A stretch of 64,000 bases of DNA, taken from Deltaproteobacteria bacterium (GTDB lineage: Bacteria > Myxococcota_A > Polyangia > Polyangiales > Houyiibacteriaceae). The stretch covers positions 1-64,000 of the forward strand of contig JAEPMI010000012.1 in the NCBI GenBank assembly GCA_017644045.1, read 5' to 3'. Under the pieces are notes generated by a model that had not been told where the DNA came from, ran no database searches, and worked only from the letters and a program-made list of their open reading frames with translations. How positions within the stretch are numbered: the stretch's first letter is position 1; each line of letters starts with the position of its first letter. Positions 54,206 through 63,090 of the stretch are shown in pieces. A program made the position numbers and the translations under genes.

Positions 54206-54984
54206 CGCTGGCCCACGCGCGCGCGGACGAAGCCGATCAGCCGCTCCCGGGCGACCGCGGGAATGGTGTGACCGCCGGCGAAGGGCACCAGGGTCGTGGT
54301 CACCTGGTGCTCTGCCAATAGCTGACGGAGCGCGTCGGCCCGGTTGAAGGTCAGGAGCGAGTCGTCACGACCATGGGTCATCAGCACGGGCGGCGGCGCG
54401 CCGCGCTCGATGGCGGCGACCCAGCGGGACCGGGCGATCAAGGTCCCGGAGAGCACCCCGATGCCGCCGAGCGGCCGCTCCGCGCTCAGGCCGGCGTCGA
54501 GCGCGAGAATGGCGCCCTGGGAGAAGCCCGCGAGCACCACCCGGTCGGGCGGAATGCCCCGAGCGCCCAGAGTCCGCACCACGCCTTGAACCCGGCGGCT
54601 GGCTTCCTCGAGCCCCGCCGGGACCTGGTCACTGAGGTCTTCCCCGGCGGCCCGTCGGCGGCGCCAGTCGTCCAGCGACCACCACTGTCGACCGCCGGCC
54701 GCAGGCTCCGGGCCCGCTGGCATCACCGCGAGGCACCCGGTGGCCCGCGAGACCGTCGCGCCGAGCGGGACGAGATCGTCGGCCGGCGCTCCGTAGCCAT
54801 GGAGCAGGATCACCGCGCAGGGTGCCTCATCGTCGCCTCGGCGCTCGACCTCGAGCCCACCCCAGCCGTCCGTTCGGCCTTCTGCCGCAGGGGTCGCGGG
54901 CGAGCTCGGAGCGGCCGGCTCCGAGGTACAGGCGAGGAGGAACAGGCAGCTTACGCATGCTGCCGCTTCACGGGAGAGGCGCAC
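54202..54984 (-). CDS. Phospholipase/carboxylesterase lipoprotein
   Basis: 260 residues from GTG 54984. Signal with lipobox LFLLAC. Alpha/beta hydrolase: LLHGYGAPADDLVPLG, nucleophile GFSQGAILALDAG, HGRDDSLLTF (acid) and GGHTIP (base), the EstB/YpfH pattern. Presumed periplasmic or surface esterase on short or medium acyl chains. It is divergent from the LVIVD gene with only 27 bases between. TACAGT ends six bases before the GTG. Confidence 0.88.
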   Translation of the reverse strand: MRLSREAAACVSCLFLLACTSEPAAPSSPATPAAEGRTDGWGGLEVERRGDDEAPCAVILLHGYGAPADDLVPLGATVSRATGCLAVMPAGPEPAAGGRQWWSLDDWRRRRAAGEDLSDQVPAGLEEASRRVQGVVRTLGARGIPPDRVVLAGFSQGAILALDAGLSAERPLGGIGVLSGTLIARSRWVAAIERGAPPPVLMTHGRDDSLLTFNRADALRQLLAEHQVTTTLVPFAGGHTIPAVARERLIGFVRARVGQR

Positions 54985-54990
54985 GAAAGC

Positions 54991-55000
54991 ACTGTAGGCT
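54991..55000. promoter_or_regulatory. Overlapping divergent -10 boxes sharing TA
   Basis: ACTGTAGGCT reads TACAGT on the minus strand (54996-54991, six bases before GTG 54984) and TAGGCT on the plus strand (54995-55000, 11 bases before ATG 55012). The two hexamers share the TA at 54995-54996, so simultaneous use would compete. Confidence 0.5.
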
Positions 55001-55011
55001 GTGCGCGCCCC

Positions 55012-56619
55012 ATGCGCTTCCTTCAGCACACCCTCACCGCCCTGCTCGTCTTCGCCCTCGCGTGTAGTGACGACGACGGCGACGACACGTCCATCGACGG
55101 CGGCCAGGACGCGGACGCTCCCGAGGAGGACGCCGGAGCCACCGACGCCGGCCCCGCGCCCTACCTCGAGCTCTGCGATCCGGCCGTCGACCCCGGCGCC
55201 TTCCCGGCCCCTGACGCGTGGGGCCCGAACTCGGGTCCGGGCGGCCCGGCGGTCACCTTCACCGAGGACGACCGCTACGAGACCTGCGCATACCTGGACG
55301 GCGGCGAGCTCGACACCACCGAGCACCACAACCTCGTCACGATGTACGACGGGTACCTGCTGATGCCGTGGGCGCCCGAGTCCGGCAACGGCGGGCTGAC
55401 CTTCTGGGACTTCTCCGACCCGTGCGCCCCGGTCGTTCGAGGCACCGGCCATTCGCCGACGATGCGCGAGTCCCACTCGATCGGCTTCAGCTCGATCGGC
55501 GGCCAGTGGGCCGTGGTCGACTCGGTCGAGGCCTACCTGATGTTCGGTGGCGGCGGCATCCAGTTCTGGGACGTCAGCGACACGTCCGCGCCGGAGCCCG
55601 TGGCGAACCTGAACCTCGAGGGCTTCTTCTACCCGGACGCCTACGCACGCGTCGCGCTGAGCGTGTTCTGGCAGGCGCCCTTCGTCTACGTCGGCGCCGC
55701 GGACAACGGTGTGTACATCGTGGACGCCACCGACCCGATGAACGCGCGCGTCGTGGGCCAGTACAGCTGGGAGCCGACCTTACGCGTCGGCCAGGTGCAG
55801 GTGGTGGGCAACCTGCTGATCGCGACCGCCGCCGAGGGGCCGCGGACCGCGCTCCTCGACGTGTCCGACCCGCTGAACCCACAGCCGATCCCCGGCGGCG
55901 ACTTCCTCGCCCGCGACTCCTCCGGCGAACCCCGCGGTGCCTACTTCACCAACTTCACCGGCGGGAAGGTCTACTACGCCAACAAGGACGGCGGCGGCGG
56001 CGTCATGGTCTACGACGTCAGCGACCCGGAGAACCCGACCTTCCTCGGCGAGAACATCAGCGACGGCAACGGCGGCTATGTCTTCGTGAAGGACGACCTC
56101 GCCTTCGTGGGCGAGAGCAGCTTCGCGGCCATCTACGACCTGACCGGCATGCCGGACATCGCCGAGGTCACCCGCCTGGACCTCGAAGGTGACCTCGACA
56201 CGATCACTCCCATCGGGAACGTCGCCGTGCTCAGCGTCGACGCCGACGCCATCGAGGACCAGGGCAGCTCGGTGATCCCCTACGAGCTCGAGCCGGACAC
56301 CGCCTCGCCGAGCGTGACGTTCGTGTGGCCGGCAGACGGCGCGTCCGCGGTGCCGGTCACCAGCCGGGTCGGCGTGACCTTCGGCGAGTTCGTGGACGTG
56401 AAGAGTGCCTTCGAGGGGAGCGTGCGCCTCACCGAAACCGACTCCGGCGATCGGGTACCGGGTGTCGTCTCGGCCCAGGAGACCATCGTGAACTTCCACC
56501 CCTACTGCCCGCTGGCGTCGGGGACCTCGTACACCCTCGAGATTCCCGCCGGCGGCATCGTCGACTTCAACGGCAACGCCACCACCGAAGCCTTCACCAC
56601 GACCTTCACGACCGAGTGA
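55012..56619 (+). CDS. LVIVD-repeat lipoprotein with Ig-like domain
   Basis: 535 residues from ATG 55012. Lipobox FALAC. A Asp/Ala linker leads to an LVIVD-type beta-propeller (about 90-420) with repeats such as GGGIQFWDVSDTSAPEPV, GVYIVDATDPMNARVV and VMVYDVSDPENPTFLG. The last 100 residues form an SbsA/BIg-5-like domain (PADGASAVPVTSRVGVTF; SGTSYTLEIPAGGIVD). Function of LVIVD proteins is unclear. The cytochrome gene follows 18 bases later, so both are probably co-transcribed. Confidence 0.85.
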   Translation: MRFLQHTLTALLVFALACSDDDGDDTSIDGGQDADAPEEDAGATDAGPAPYLELCDPAVDPGAFPAPDAWGPNSGPGGPAVTFTEDDRYETCAYLDGGELDTTEHHNLVTMYDGYLLMPWAPESGNGGLTFWDFSDPCAPVVRGTGHSPTMRESHSIGFSSIGGQWAVVDSVEAYLMFGGGGIQFWDVSDTSAPEPVANLNLEGFFYPDAYARVALSVFWQAPFVYVGAADNGVYIVDATDPMNARVVGQYSWEPTLRVGQVQVVGNLLIATAAEGPRTALLDVSDPLNPQPIPGGDFLARDSSGEPRGAYFTNFTGGKVYYANKDGGGGVMVYDVSDPENPTFLGENISDGNGGYVFVKDDLAFVGESSFAAIYDLTGMPDIAEVTRLDLEGDLDTITPIGNVAVLSVDADAIEDQGSSVIPYELEPDTASPSVTFVWPADGASAVPVTSRVGVTFGEFVDVKSAFEGSVRLTETDSGDRVPGVVSAQETIVNFHPYCPLASGTSYTLEIPAGGIVDFNGNATTEAFTTTFTTE

Positions 56620-56636
56620 GGGCGCTGACCGTCTCG

Positions 56637-58808
56637 ATGCGAGCTCGTCTCTTCTTCCTGTCGGTCGTCGCACTCGCGGCTTGTGGCGACGACACCCCGA
56701 CCCCGATGGACGCAGGGCCGCGCGACTTCGGTCCCGAGCCGCTCTCCGCGAGCCTCTCGGCGCCCGCCGCGGCCGACGTCGGGATGCGCGTGCTCCTCGA
56801 CGCGACCGCTTCCACCGGCGGTGTCCGCTACCGCTTCGACCTCGGCGACGGTCGCGAGATCGAGGACGACGACGGAGCGCTGGACGCCACCTGGGACACG
56901 CCAGGCCGCTACTCGGTGGTGGTCACGGTCGAAGGCGCCGAGGGCGGCTCGCGCACGGCCGGGGCCGTGGTCGCGATCACCGAGCGACCGACCCACGCGC
57001 CTCGTCAGAGCGGCACGATCGCGCGGCTCGAGAGCGGGCACTTCGCCGTGGTCGAGCCGGACGCCGACGCCGTCACCATCGCCGCGCTGAGCGTGAACGG
57101 CGAGCTGACCCTGGAGACTCGCTTCTCACCGTGCGAGCAGCCCCGCACCGTGAGCACCTACCGCTGGAACGACCGAGAAGAGCTGGCGATCACCTGCGCG
57201 GATTCGGTGGTGCTGACCACGCCAGACGGCGGCGACTCGTTCACGATCGCCATGCCGGCCAACACCCGACCGCACGCCGCCCTCGGGCTGGCGGAGTCGG
57301 TCTGGGTCTCGCTCCAGGGCACGGGTGAGCTCGCGGAGGTCGCGCTGGCGACCCGCACGCTCGTTCGGCGGGTCCCGGTGATCGCCGATGCCCGGGCGCT
57401 CGCGCTCCTCCCCGGCGATCGCGTCGCGGTCAGCCGTTGGCGTTCGCCCGACTCGGGCGCAGAGATCGCGCTCTTCGATCCCGCGACCGACGCGGTAGAG
57501 GTCGTGACCCTCCAGGTCGACCCGCAGGCCGGCTCGGACACGGAGAACGGCGGGGTGCCTTCGTACCTCGACGCGATCCTGGTCTCGCCCATCGGCGATC
57601 GGATCCTGATCCCCTCGCTGCAGGCCAACTACGCCGAGGGCCGCTTCCTGACCGGAACCGACCTGCGCTCGGAGACCACCGTCCGCGCCGTGATCAGCGT
57701 GCTCGAGCTCGTCGATGGCACCTGGACCGAGCGCTTCGAGTCCCGGCGCCAGCTCGACAACCGCGGTCTGCTCTCCAGCGGAGTCCTCTCGGCGCGCGGC
57801 GACACGCTCTTCGTGGCGGCGCGCGGCGCACGAGTGGTCGAGCGCATCGACGAGCTGGGGAGCTCGGCGGCCGGGACGATCCTCGGCATCGGCCACGCCC
57901 CCGACGGAGTCGCCCTGGACGTGAGCGGCCGGTTCCTGGTGGTCCACGCGAGCCTCGACCGCCGGCTCGAGGTCTACGACGTGAGCGACTTCAGCGGGCT
58001 GCCCATCGTGCTGTCGACCCTCGCCACCGTCGAGAGCGAACCGCTCGACGAACAGGTGCTCGAGGGCAAGCGGCTCTTCAACGACTCCGCGGACCCGCGG
58101 CTCGGCCGCGACGGCTACATGGCCTGCGCGCACTGCCACCTCGAGGGCGACTCGGACCATCGCGTGTGGGACTTCACGCAGCGCGGCGAGGGGCTCCGCC
58201 GGACGCCGCCGCTCTTCGGACGCATGGGCGCGGGGCCCTTCCACTGGACGGCGAACTTCGACGAGCTGCACGACTTCGAGAACGACATCCGCACTCACTT
58301 CGATGGCACCGGCCTGATGAGCAACGCGGACTTCGCCGCGACCGAGGACCCGCTCGGCGAACCGAAGGCCGGACTCTCGGAGCCGCTCGACGCGATGGTC
58401 GCGTACCTCGAGACGCTCGACACGCACCTGCCCAGCCCGGAGCTCGAAGACGGCGCCCTCTCCGACGCAGCGACCCGCGGCGAGGCCATCTTCGCGAGCG
58501 CCGGCTGCCCCAGCTGCCACGCGGCGCCGACCTTCACCGACAGCGAAATGGTCGATGGCGAACCCGTCCTCCACGACGTCGGCACCCAGAGCGAGGCCAG
58601 CGGCTCCCGCATCGGCGAGCCACTCACCGGCCTCGACACCCCCACCCTGCGCGGCCTGTGGCACCAGCCCCGCTACCTCCACGACGGCAGCGCGAGCTCG
58701 CTCGAAGAAGTCCTCACCACCCGCAACCCCGCCGACACCCACGGCACCACCAGCACCCTGACCCCCGACGAACTCACCGACCTCGTCGCCTACCTCCGCG
58801 CCCTCTGA
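56637..58808 (+). CDS. PKD-domain, diheme cytochrome c lipoprotein
   Basis: 723 residues from ATG 56637. Lipobox VALAAC. A PKD-like domain at about 30-110 (RYRFDLGDGREIEDD). A beta-propeller region (about 110-480) follows. The C-terminal 240 residues hold two heme-c sites: CAHCH (Cys497/500/His501) and CPSCH (Cys624/627/His628), spaced as in MauG/cytochrome c peroxidase-type proteins. Later conserved YLHDGSASSLEEVL and TPDELTDLVAYL are typical of this group. Probable extracytoplasmic electron transfer or peroxidase. Pairs with the LVIVD gene. Confidence 0.87.
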   Translation: MRARLFFLSVVALAACGDDTPTPMDAGPRDFGPEPLSASLSAPAAADVGMRVLLDATASTGGVRYRFDLGDGREIEDDDGALDATWDTPGRYSVVVTVEGAEGGSRTAGAVVAITERPTHAPRQSGTIARLESGHFAVVEPDADAVTIAALSVNGELTLETRFSPCEQPRTVSTYRWNDREELAITCADSVVLTTPDGGDSFTIAMPANTRPHAALGLAESVWVSLQGTGELAEVALATRTLVRRVPVIADARALALLPGDRVAVSRWRSPDSGAEIALFDPATDAVEVVTLQVDPQAGSDTENGGVPSYLDAILVSPIGDRILIPSLQANYAEGRFLTGTDLRSETTVRAVISVLELVDGTWTERFESRRQLDNRGLLSSGVLSARGDTLFVAARGARVVERIDELGSSAAGTILGIGHAPDGVALDVSGRFLVVHASLDRRLEVYDVSDFSGLPIVLSTLATVESEPLDEQVLEGKRLFNDSADPRLGRDGYMACAHCHLEGDSDHRVWDFTQRGEGLRRTPPLFGRMGAGPFHWTANFDELHDFENDIRTHFDGTGLMSNADFAATEDPLGEPKAGLSEPLDAMVAYLETLDTHLPSPELEDGALSDAATRGEAIFASAGCPSCHAAPTFTDSEMVDGEPVLHDVGTQSEASGSRIGEPLTGLDTPTLRGLWHQPRYLHDGSASSLEEVLTTRNPADTHGTTSTLTPDELTDLVAYLRAL

Positions 58809-58809
58809 C

Positions 58810-58983
58810 CCGGGGACGATCGTCTTCTTGTTCGTCTTTTCGTTGGCCTGACCGCTCGCGATGCGAGAATCCCTCGTCCATTCAGGGACACCCCACACAC
58901 CCCCCAATGGGGACCGCGGGACGATCGTCTTCTTTGTCTTCGTTTGACGGCGAAGAAACGAATACAAAGAAGACGATCGTCCC
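58810..58983. repeat. REP-like cluster: direct copy plus long hairpin
   Basis: GGGGACGATCGTCTTCTT occurs at 58812. A second copy at 58918-58937 forms a hairpin with its exact 20-base reverse complement at 58964-58983. A further seven of eight pairs close the stem, around a ten-base loop. It follows the cytochrome stop by one base and may end transcription or stabilise mRNA; it resembles REP-associated transposon repeats. Confidence 0.8.
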
Positions 58984-59037
58984 CGGTGGCACTGGGTGTC
59001 GTCTTGCGGTGGAAGCGCGTCGGGGCCACGGTTCGGT

Positions 59038-60012
59038 ATGGACTACGAAGCGACGGGGACGCGGGCGCGAGTTCGGGAGTGGCAGTACCTGACGGGGGCC
59101 GACTTCGCGGCGATGGATCGAGCGAGGACGGTGGTGACGGTGAGCTGCTCGCCGCTCGAGGTCCACGGGCCGCACCTGCCGGTCGTCGCAGACAACCACG
59201 AGGCCGAAGGGATCACGCTCAGGGCGCTCGAGCTGCTCTGCGAACGCGACCCGGAGATCGAGTTCGTGCACCTGCCGCCCATCTACGTCGCCACCGACGT
59301 CGTGCCGCAACCGGGCTCGGTCGCGTTCCGCGGCTCCACCATCCGCGCGGTGCTCGAAGACCTCGGGCGCTCGCTCGCGAAGCAGGGATTCCGCCACGTC
59401 TGGGTCGGCAGCTTCCACGGTGGCCCGCGCCACTTCGTGAACATCGAGCAGGCGTGCGCCAACGTGAACCGCGACCACGGCATCCGCATGGTCAGCATCT
59501 TCTCGCTGCTGATCGCGAAGCTCACCGACGGAAGCACCAGCCTGGAGACGGTGCTCGGCGAGCTCGAGGGCACGAGCTCCGACAAGCTCCGCGGCGACAC
59601 CCACGGCGGCGCGGTCGAGACCTCGCTGCTGCTCCACCTGCTCGGGGAGAAGGTGCGCGAGCATCGCGAGCTGCCGCAGCGCACGGTCGAGAAGGACCTC
59701 GAGGAGCGCAACGCGCCGCCGCTGCGCGAGACGAACATTCTCGGCATCGTCCGCGGCTTCCGCGAGAAGCTGCAGTACTTCATGCGCGAGAGCTACGCCG
59801 GCGACCCGGCCCACGCGACCCCCGAGCTCGGCGCGCAGATGCTCGAAGTGCTCGCCGGCCACGCGGCCGACGCGCTCCAGGCCCTCTGGGAGGAGCGGCT
59901 CGACCCTGCCGAGTGCCACTCGCCGCTCTGGAAGCTCCGCTGGGTCTTCACGGTCCCGGCCATCGGCGCCGCCTTCGAGCGCGCGATCGGCTACCGCAGC
60001 CAGGTGTTCTAG
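59038..60012 (+). CDS. Creatininase-family amidohydrolase
   Basis: 324 residues from ATG 59038. The family metal site pattern is present: SPLEVHGPHLPVVAD (Glu41, His43, Asp51 region), then SFHGGPRH and GDTHGGAVET. Members hydrolyse creatinine or related cyclic amides, or act in cofactor pathways; specificity is not clear here. No signal peptide. A REP-like cluster lies just upstream. Ends six bases from the convergent purK. Confidence 0.86.
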   Translation: MDYEATGTRARVREWQYLTGADFAAMDRARTVVTVSCSPLEVHGPHLPVVADNHEAEGITLRALELLCERDPEIEFVHLPPIYVATDVVPQPGSVAFRGSTIRAVLEDLGRSLAKQGFRHVWVGSFHGGPRHFVNIEQACANVNRDHGIRMVSIFSLLIAKLTDGSTSLETVLGELEGTSSDKLRGDTHGGAVETSLLLHLLGEKVREHRELPQRTVEKDLEERNAPPLRETNILGIVRGFREKLQYFMRESYAGDPAHATPELGAQMLEVLAGHAADALQALWEERLDPAECHSPLWKLRWVFTVPAIGAAFERAIGYRSQVF

Positions 60013-60018
60013 AACCCG

Positions 60019-61086
60019 CTACGGCAGCTTCGCGAGGCGCGCGTCGAGCGTCGCTTCGTCTTCCGCGGTCACCGTGACGTGGGCGATCTTCCGGCCCGGC
60101 TTCGGCGCCTTCGCGTAGTCGTGCAGGTGGGCGCCCGGTACCGCGAGGATCGCCTCGGTCGGCGGCATCTCGCCGAGGAAGTTCCGCATCTCGCACACGC
60201 CGCGCGCCGCACAGGACCCGAGCGGGAGCCCCATGACCGCGCGCACGTGGTTCTCGAACTGGCTTGTCTCGGCCCCTTCGATCGTCCAGTGCCCCGAGTT
60301 GTGCACCCGCGGCGCGACCTCGTTGGCCACCAGCCCACCCGGGGTGTCGAAGAGCTCGACCGCGAAGACACCCACGTAGTCGAGGTCCTCCGCGAGCAGC
60401 CGCGCGATTTCGTGGGCCCGCGCAGTGGTGTTCGCGTCCACCTCAGCCGGCGCCCGGGACGCGACCAGCACGCCGCTCTCGTGGCGGTTGTCCGGCAGCG
60501 GGTAGGCGTCGAAAGTGCCGTCGACCGCGCGCACGCCGATCACGCTCAGCTCGCGCCGGAAGGGAACGAAGCCCTCGAGGATCATCGGGCGGTCGATGGG
60601 ACCGACCGCGGCCACGTCGCTCGGCTCGCGCAGCAGCCACTGGCCCTTGCCGTCGTAGCCGAAGCGGCGCGTCTTGAGGATCGAGGGCAGCCCCAGCTCC
60701 GCGACCGCCGCCTTCAAGCTCGCCTCGTCGTCCACCGCGACGAAGGGCGCCGTCTCGACCCCGAGCGCGTTGAGCGCCCGCTTCTCGGTGAGCCGGTCCG
60801 AGCTCATCGCCAGCGCGCTCACGGTCGGCCGAACCGGCGCGTGCTTCGCCAGCGCCTCGGTGGTCGCGACCGGAACGTTCTCGAACTCGTAGGTGACCAC
60901 GTCCGCGAACTCCGCGAGCCGTGCGATGGCCGCGGGGTCGTCGTAGGCCGCGGAGACGTGCTCGGTGACGTCACCGGCCGGGCAACGCTCCTTGGGATCG
61001 ATCACCAGGGTCTCGATGCCGAGCGGGTGGGCGGCGAGCGCGAGCATGCGCCCGAGCTGTCCTCCACCGAGAATGCCGAGCTTCAT
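60019..61086 (-). CDS. purK: N5-carboxyaminoimidazole ribonucleotide synthase
   Basis: 355 residues. ATP-grasp enzyme converting AIR to N5-CAIR in purine synthesis. ILGGGQLGRMLALAA at the start, KTRRFGYDGKGQ (ATP-grasp), FVPFRRELSVI, and NEVAPRVHNSGHWTIEGAETSQFENH near the end. Complete. It lies 16 bases after purE on the same strand, so the two are one transcript with the next step in the pathway. Confidence 0.97.
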   Translation of the reverse strand: MKLGILGGGQLGRMLALAAHPLGIETLVIDPKERCPAGDVTEHVSAAYDDPAAIARLAEFADVVTYEFENVPVATTEALAKHAPVRPTVSALAMSSDRLTEKRALNALGVETAPFVAVDDEASLKAAVAELGLPSILKTRRFGYDGKGQWLLREPSDVAAVGPIDRPMILEGFVPFRRELSVIGVRAVDGTFDAYPLPDNRHESGVLVASRAPAEVDANTTARAHEIARLLAEDLDYVGVFAVELFDTPGGLVANEVAPRVHNSGHWTIEGAETSQFENHVRAVMGLPLGSCAARGVCEMRNFLGEMPPTEAILAVPGAHLHDYAKAPKPGRKIAHVTVTAEDEATLDARLAKLP

Positions 61087-61102
61087 GACGCGCCTCCAGC
61101 CC

Positions 61103-61606
61103 CTAGAGCGGGGGCAGCTCTCCGTTGGCGAGGACCTCGTCGGTGCGACCCTGGCGCCACGCGCGCAGTCGCTCGCGGATCGCGGGGTGCTTGGCGCCGA
61201 GCATCGAGGCCGCGAGCAGCCCCGCGTTCATCGCCCCCGCCGCGCCGATGGCGAGGGTCCCGACCGGAATGCCGCGGGGCATCTGCACGATCGAGAGCAG
61301 CGAATCCATCCCGCTGAGCGCGCGAGACTTCACCGGCACACCGAGCACCGGGAGCACCGTCATGCTGGCGACCATGCCCGGAAGGTGAGCCGCCCCACCC
61401 GCGCCGGCGATCAGCACCTCGAGCCCGCGTGCCTCCGCGCCCTTGGCGTACTCGACCAGCAGGTCGGGCGTCCGGTGCGCGCTGACCACGCGCCGCTCGT
61501 TGGGCACCTCGAGCGCCTCGAGGATCTCGATGCACCCCTTCATGGTCTCCCAGTCGGACTGGCTTCCCATGACCACGCCGACCAGCGGCTGCACGGCTTC
61601 ACTCAC
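61103..61606 (-). CDS. purE: N5-carboxyaminoimidazole ribonucleotide mutase
   Basis: 167 residues, GTG start. Class I Pur[26 protein letters not shown] and [16 protein letters not shown] form the active site; [20 protein letters not shown] is the usual loop. It converts N5-CAIR from PurK into CAIR. First gene of the purE-purK pair. An ATG at 61613 is out of frame, so GTG is used. Confidence 0.97.
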   Translation of the reverse strand: MSEAVQPLVGVVMGSQSDWETMKGCIEILEALEVPNERRVVSAHRTPDLLVEYAKGAEARGLEVLIAGAGGAAHLPGMVASMTVLPVLGVPVKSRALSGMDSLLSIVQMPRGIPVGTLAIGAAGAMNAGLLAASMLGAKHPAIRERLRAWRQGRTDEVLANGELPPL

Positions 61607-61694
61607 GGCTCATGGCTCCCGTCGGTGTCGTCGCTCTCGGCACAGGCACGGCCATTGATCGACGAGGGGTCCCTCGTCAAGGAACATCGCGGGT

Positions 61695-62099
61695 TCATCC
61701 CCCGCCGTGGACCGCCACGAGCGCGAGGCCCACGTGGGCAATGACCCCACGCATCCGCGCCTCGACGTTGCCCTCGAGGTACGCCGCCAGCGCCGGCTCG
61801 GCCTCCGTGAGCCGACCCATCGGGTCCACTCCGGAGGTCTCGTCGAGCCTCGCGAAGGACACGGTCTTGTCGGTCCCGTGGTGCGTTCGGATGCACTCCG
61901 CCAGCACTTCGGCGTGGAAAACGGCGTGGATCACCGCTTCACCGCCGCCCAGGCGCTCCATCTTCGCGGTGAGGAACTTGCTCACCTGGGGCTGGGACTG
62001 GACGAAGCTCCCGACCGCCAGCTGGGCGTAGGTGGGGTCCTTCATCCGCTCCGACACCGCCGCCACGACCTCGGCGACCTCGCTTTCGGGAATGGCCAC
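61695..62099 (-). CDS. Small helical protein, unknown function
   Basis: 134 residues from GTG 62099. The longer upstream frame is rejected. No signal peptide. Helical: VAEVVAAVSERMKDP, FLTAKMERLGGGEAVIHAVFHAEVLAECI with several His. TAGCCT ends seven bases before the GTG, without SD. Not recognised. It stands 88 bp upstream of purE. Confidence 0.65.
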   Translation of the reverse strand: MAIPESEVAEVVAAVSERMKDPTYAQLAVGSFVQSQPQVSKFLTAKMERLGGGEAVIHAVFHAEVLAECIRTHHGTDKTVSFARLDETSGVDPMGRLTEAEPALAAYLEGNVEARMRGVIAHVGLALVAVHGGG

Positions 62100-62106
62100 G
62101 GCCCGG

Positions 62107-62112
62107 AGGCTA
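62107..62112 (-). promoter_or_regulatory. TAGCCT -10-like box, 7 nt before GTG 62099
   Basis: TAGCCT on the minus strand ends seven bases before the GTG. This supports GTG 62099 over the longer frame. Confidence 0.45.
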
Positions 62113-62262
62113 CCACTCCTGGGTCCGGGTGCCGGTCGCAAGGTGGCGCTTCGCAGGAAGGGCGATTCCTGTATCCTCCCTCTCATGCCGGTCAGCGCTC
62201 TCTCCGACTCCGACGTCCCCCTCCGCAAGCACACGTCCGCCTGAGCGGAGCGAAGCGTAGCG

Positions 62263-63000
62263 ATGAACCAGCTGAGATGGACGAGCGGCCGCAGCGCCGT
62301 TCTGGTCGTCATGCTCTGCCTCGGTAGCCTCACGGGGCGCGCCGAGGCGCAGGACCGCGAGGAGTTCCAGCTCTGGAGCGCCTTGCTCGGCACGGCGGCG
62401 ACGACGCCGGAGACGCCCGGACTCTCCTTCTGGCTCGACGTCCACGGTCGCCGGGCCGGCAACGGCACGGTGGTGATCGTGCGCCCCGCGGTCGGCGCGT
62501 CGATCACGCCATGGCTCTCGGTCTGGGCCGGCTACGCCTGGGTACCGGTGTTCGACGACGCGACCAGCAACCGCACCGACGAGCACCGCATCTGGCAGCA
62601 GGTGATCCTCGCCCCCAAACTGCCGGAGCTCGGCCTGAGCTTTCAGTCCCGGACGCGCTTCGAGCAACGCTTCGGCGAGAACGGGGACGACGTGGGGTTT
62701 CGGCTGCGGCAGTTCGTTCGCGCCAACTGGCAGCCCGACGAGTCCTTCCCCATGGGCGTGGCGGTCTGGGACGAGATCTTCATCGGACTGAACGACACGG
62801 ACTGGGGGGCGCCCAAGGGGTTCGACCAGAACCGCCTCTTCATCGGTCCCTTCCTCAAGCTCTCCCCCTGGGCACGGCTCGAGGCGGGCTACCTCTACGT
62901 GGTCGTGAACCGAGACTCGGGCGACCTCACCGCCCACACGCTGGCGATCAACCTCTTCTGGTCGTTCACGCCGAGCGCTCCCCCGCCCGCAGCGGAGTGA
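62263..63000 (+). CDS. DUF2490 outer-membrane-type protein
   Basis: 245 residues. Signal peptide (about 1-29, VLVVMLCLGSLTGRAEA, cleavage before QDR). The DUF2490 pattern of alternating strands follows: QLWSALLG, GYAWVPVFDD, DEHRIWQQV, SRTRFEQRF, FRLRQFVR, QNRLFIGPFLKL and RLEAGYLYVV. Likely a small outer-membrane beta-barrel; role unknown. The 163-bp gap upstream holds a short 19-codon frame only. Confidence 0.82.
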   Translation: MNQLRWTSGRSAVLVVMLCLGSLTGRAEAQDREEFQLWSALLGTAATTPETPGLSFWLDVHGRRAGNGTVVIVRPAVGASITPWLSVWAGYAWVPVFDDATSNRTDEHRIWQQVILAPKLPELGLSFQSRTRFEQRFGENGDDVGFRLRQFVRANWQPDESFPMGVAVWDEIFIGLNDTDWGAPKGFDQNRLFIGPFLKLSPWARLEAGYLYVVVNRDSGDLTAHTLAINLFWSFTPSAPPPAAE

Positions 63001-63090
63001 CGCGGCCACCGAGCACCCGCGCAAAACCGGCTGATCGGCCGGCGCCCTCGGCGTGACAGGGGCCTCGGCGGGTGGCAGGCTCCGCCCGAA

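Noticed and set aside
62186-62244. A 19-codon frame just upstream of the DUF2490 gene.
   Set aside because: Too short to support, with no SD and no leader-peptide pattern of regulatory codons.
61695-62507. A longer 270-codon start for the small gene upstream of purE.
   Set aside because: The added N-terminus overlaps the DUF2490 gene on the other strand. GTG 62099 has a -10 box at the leaderless spacing and begins the plausible protein.
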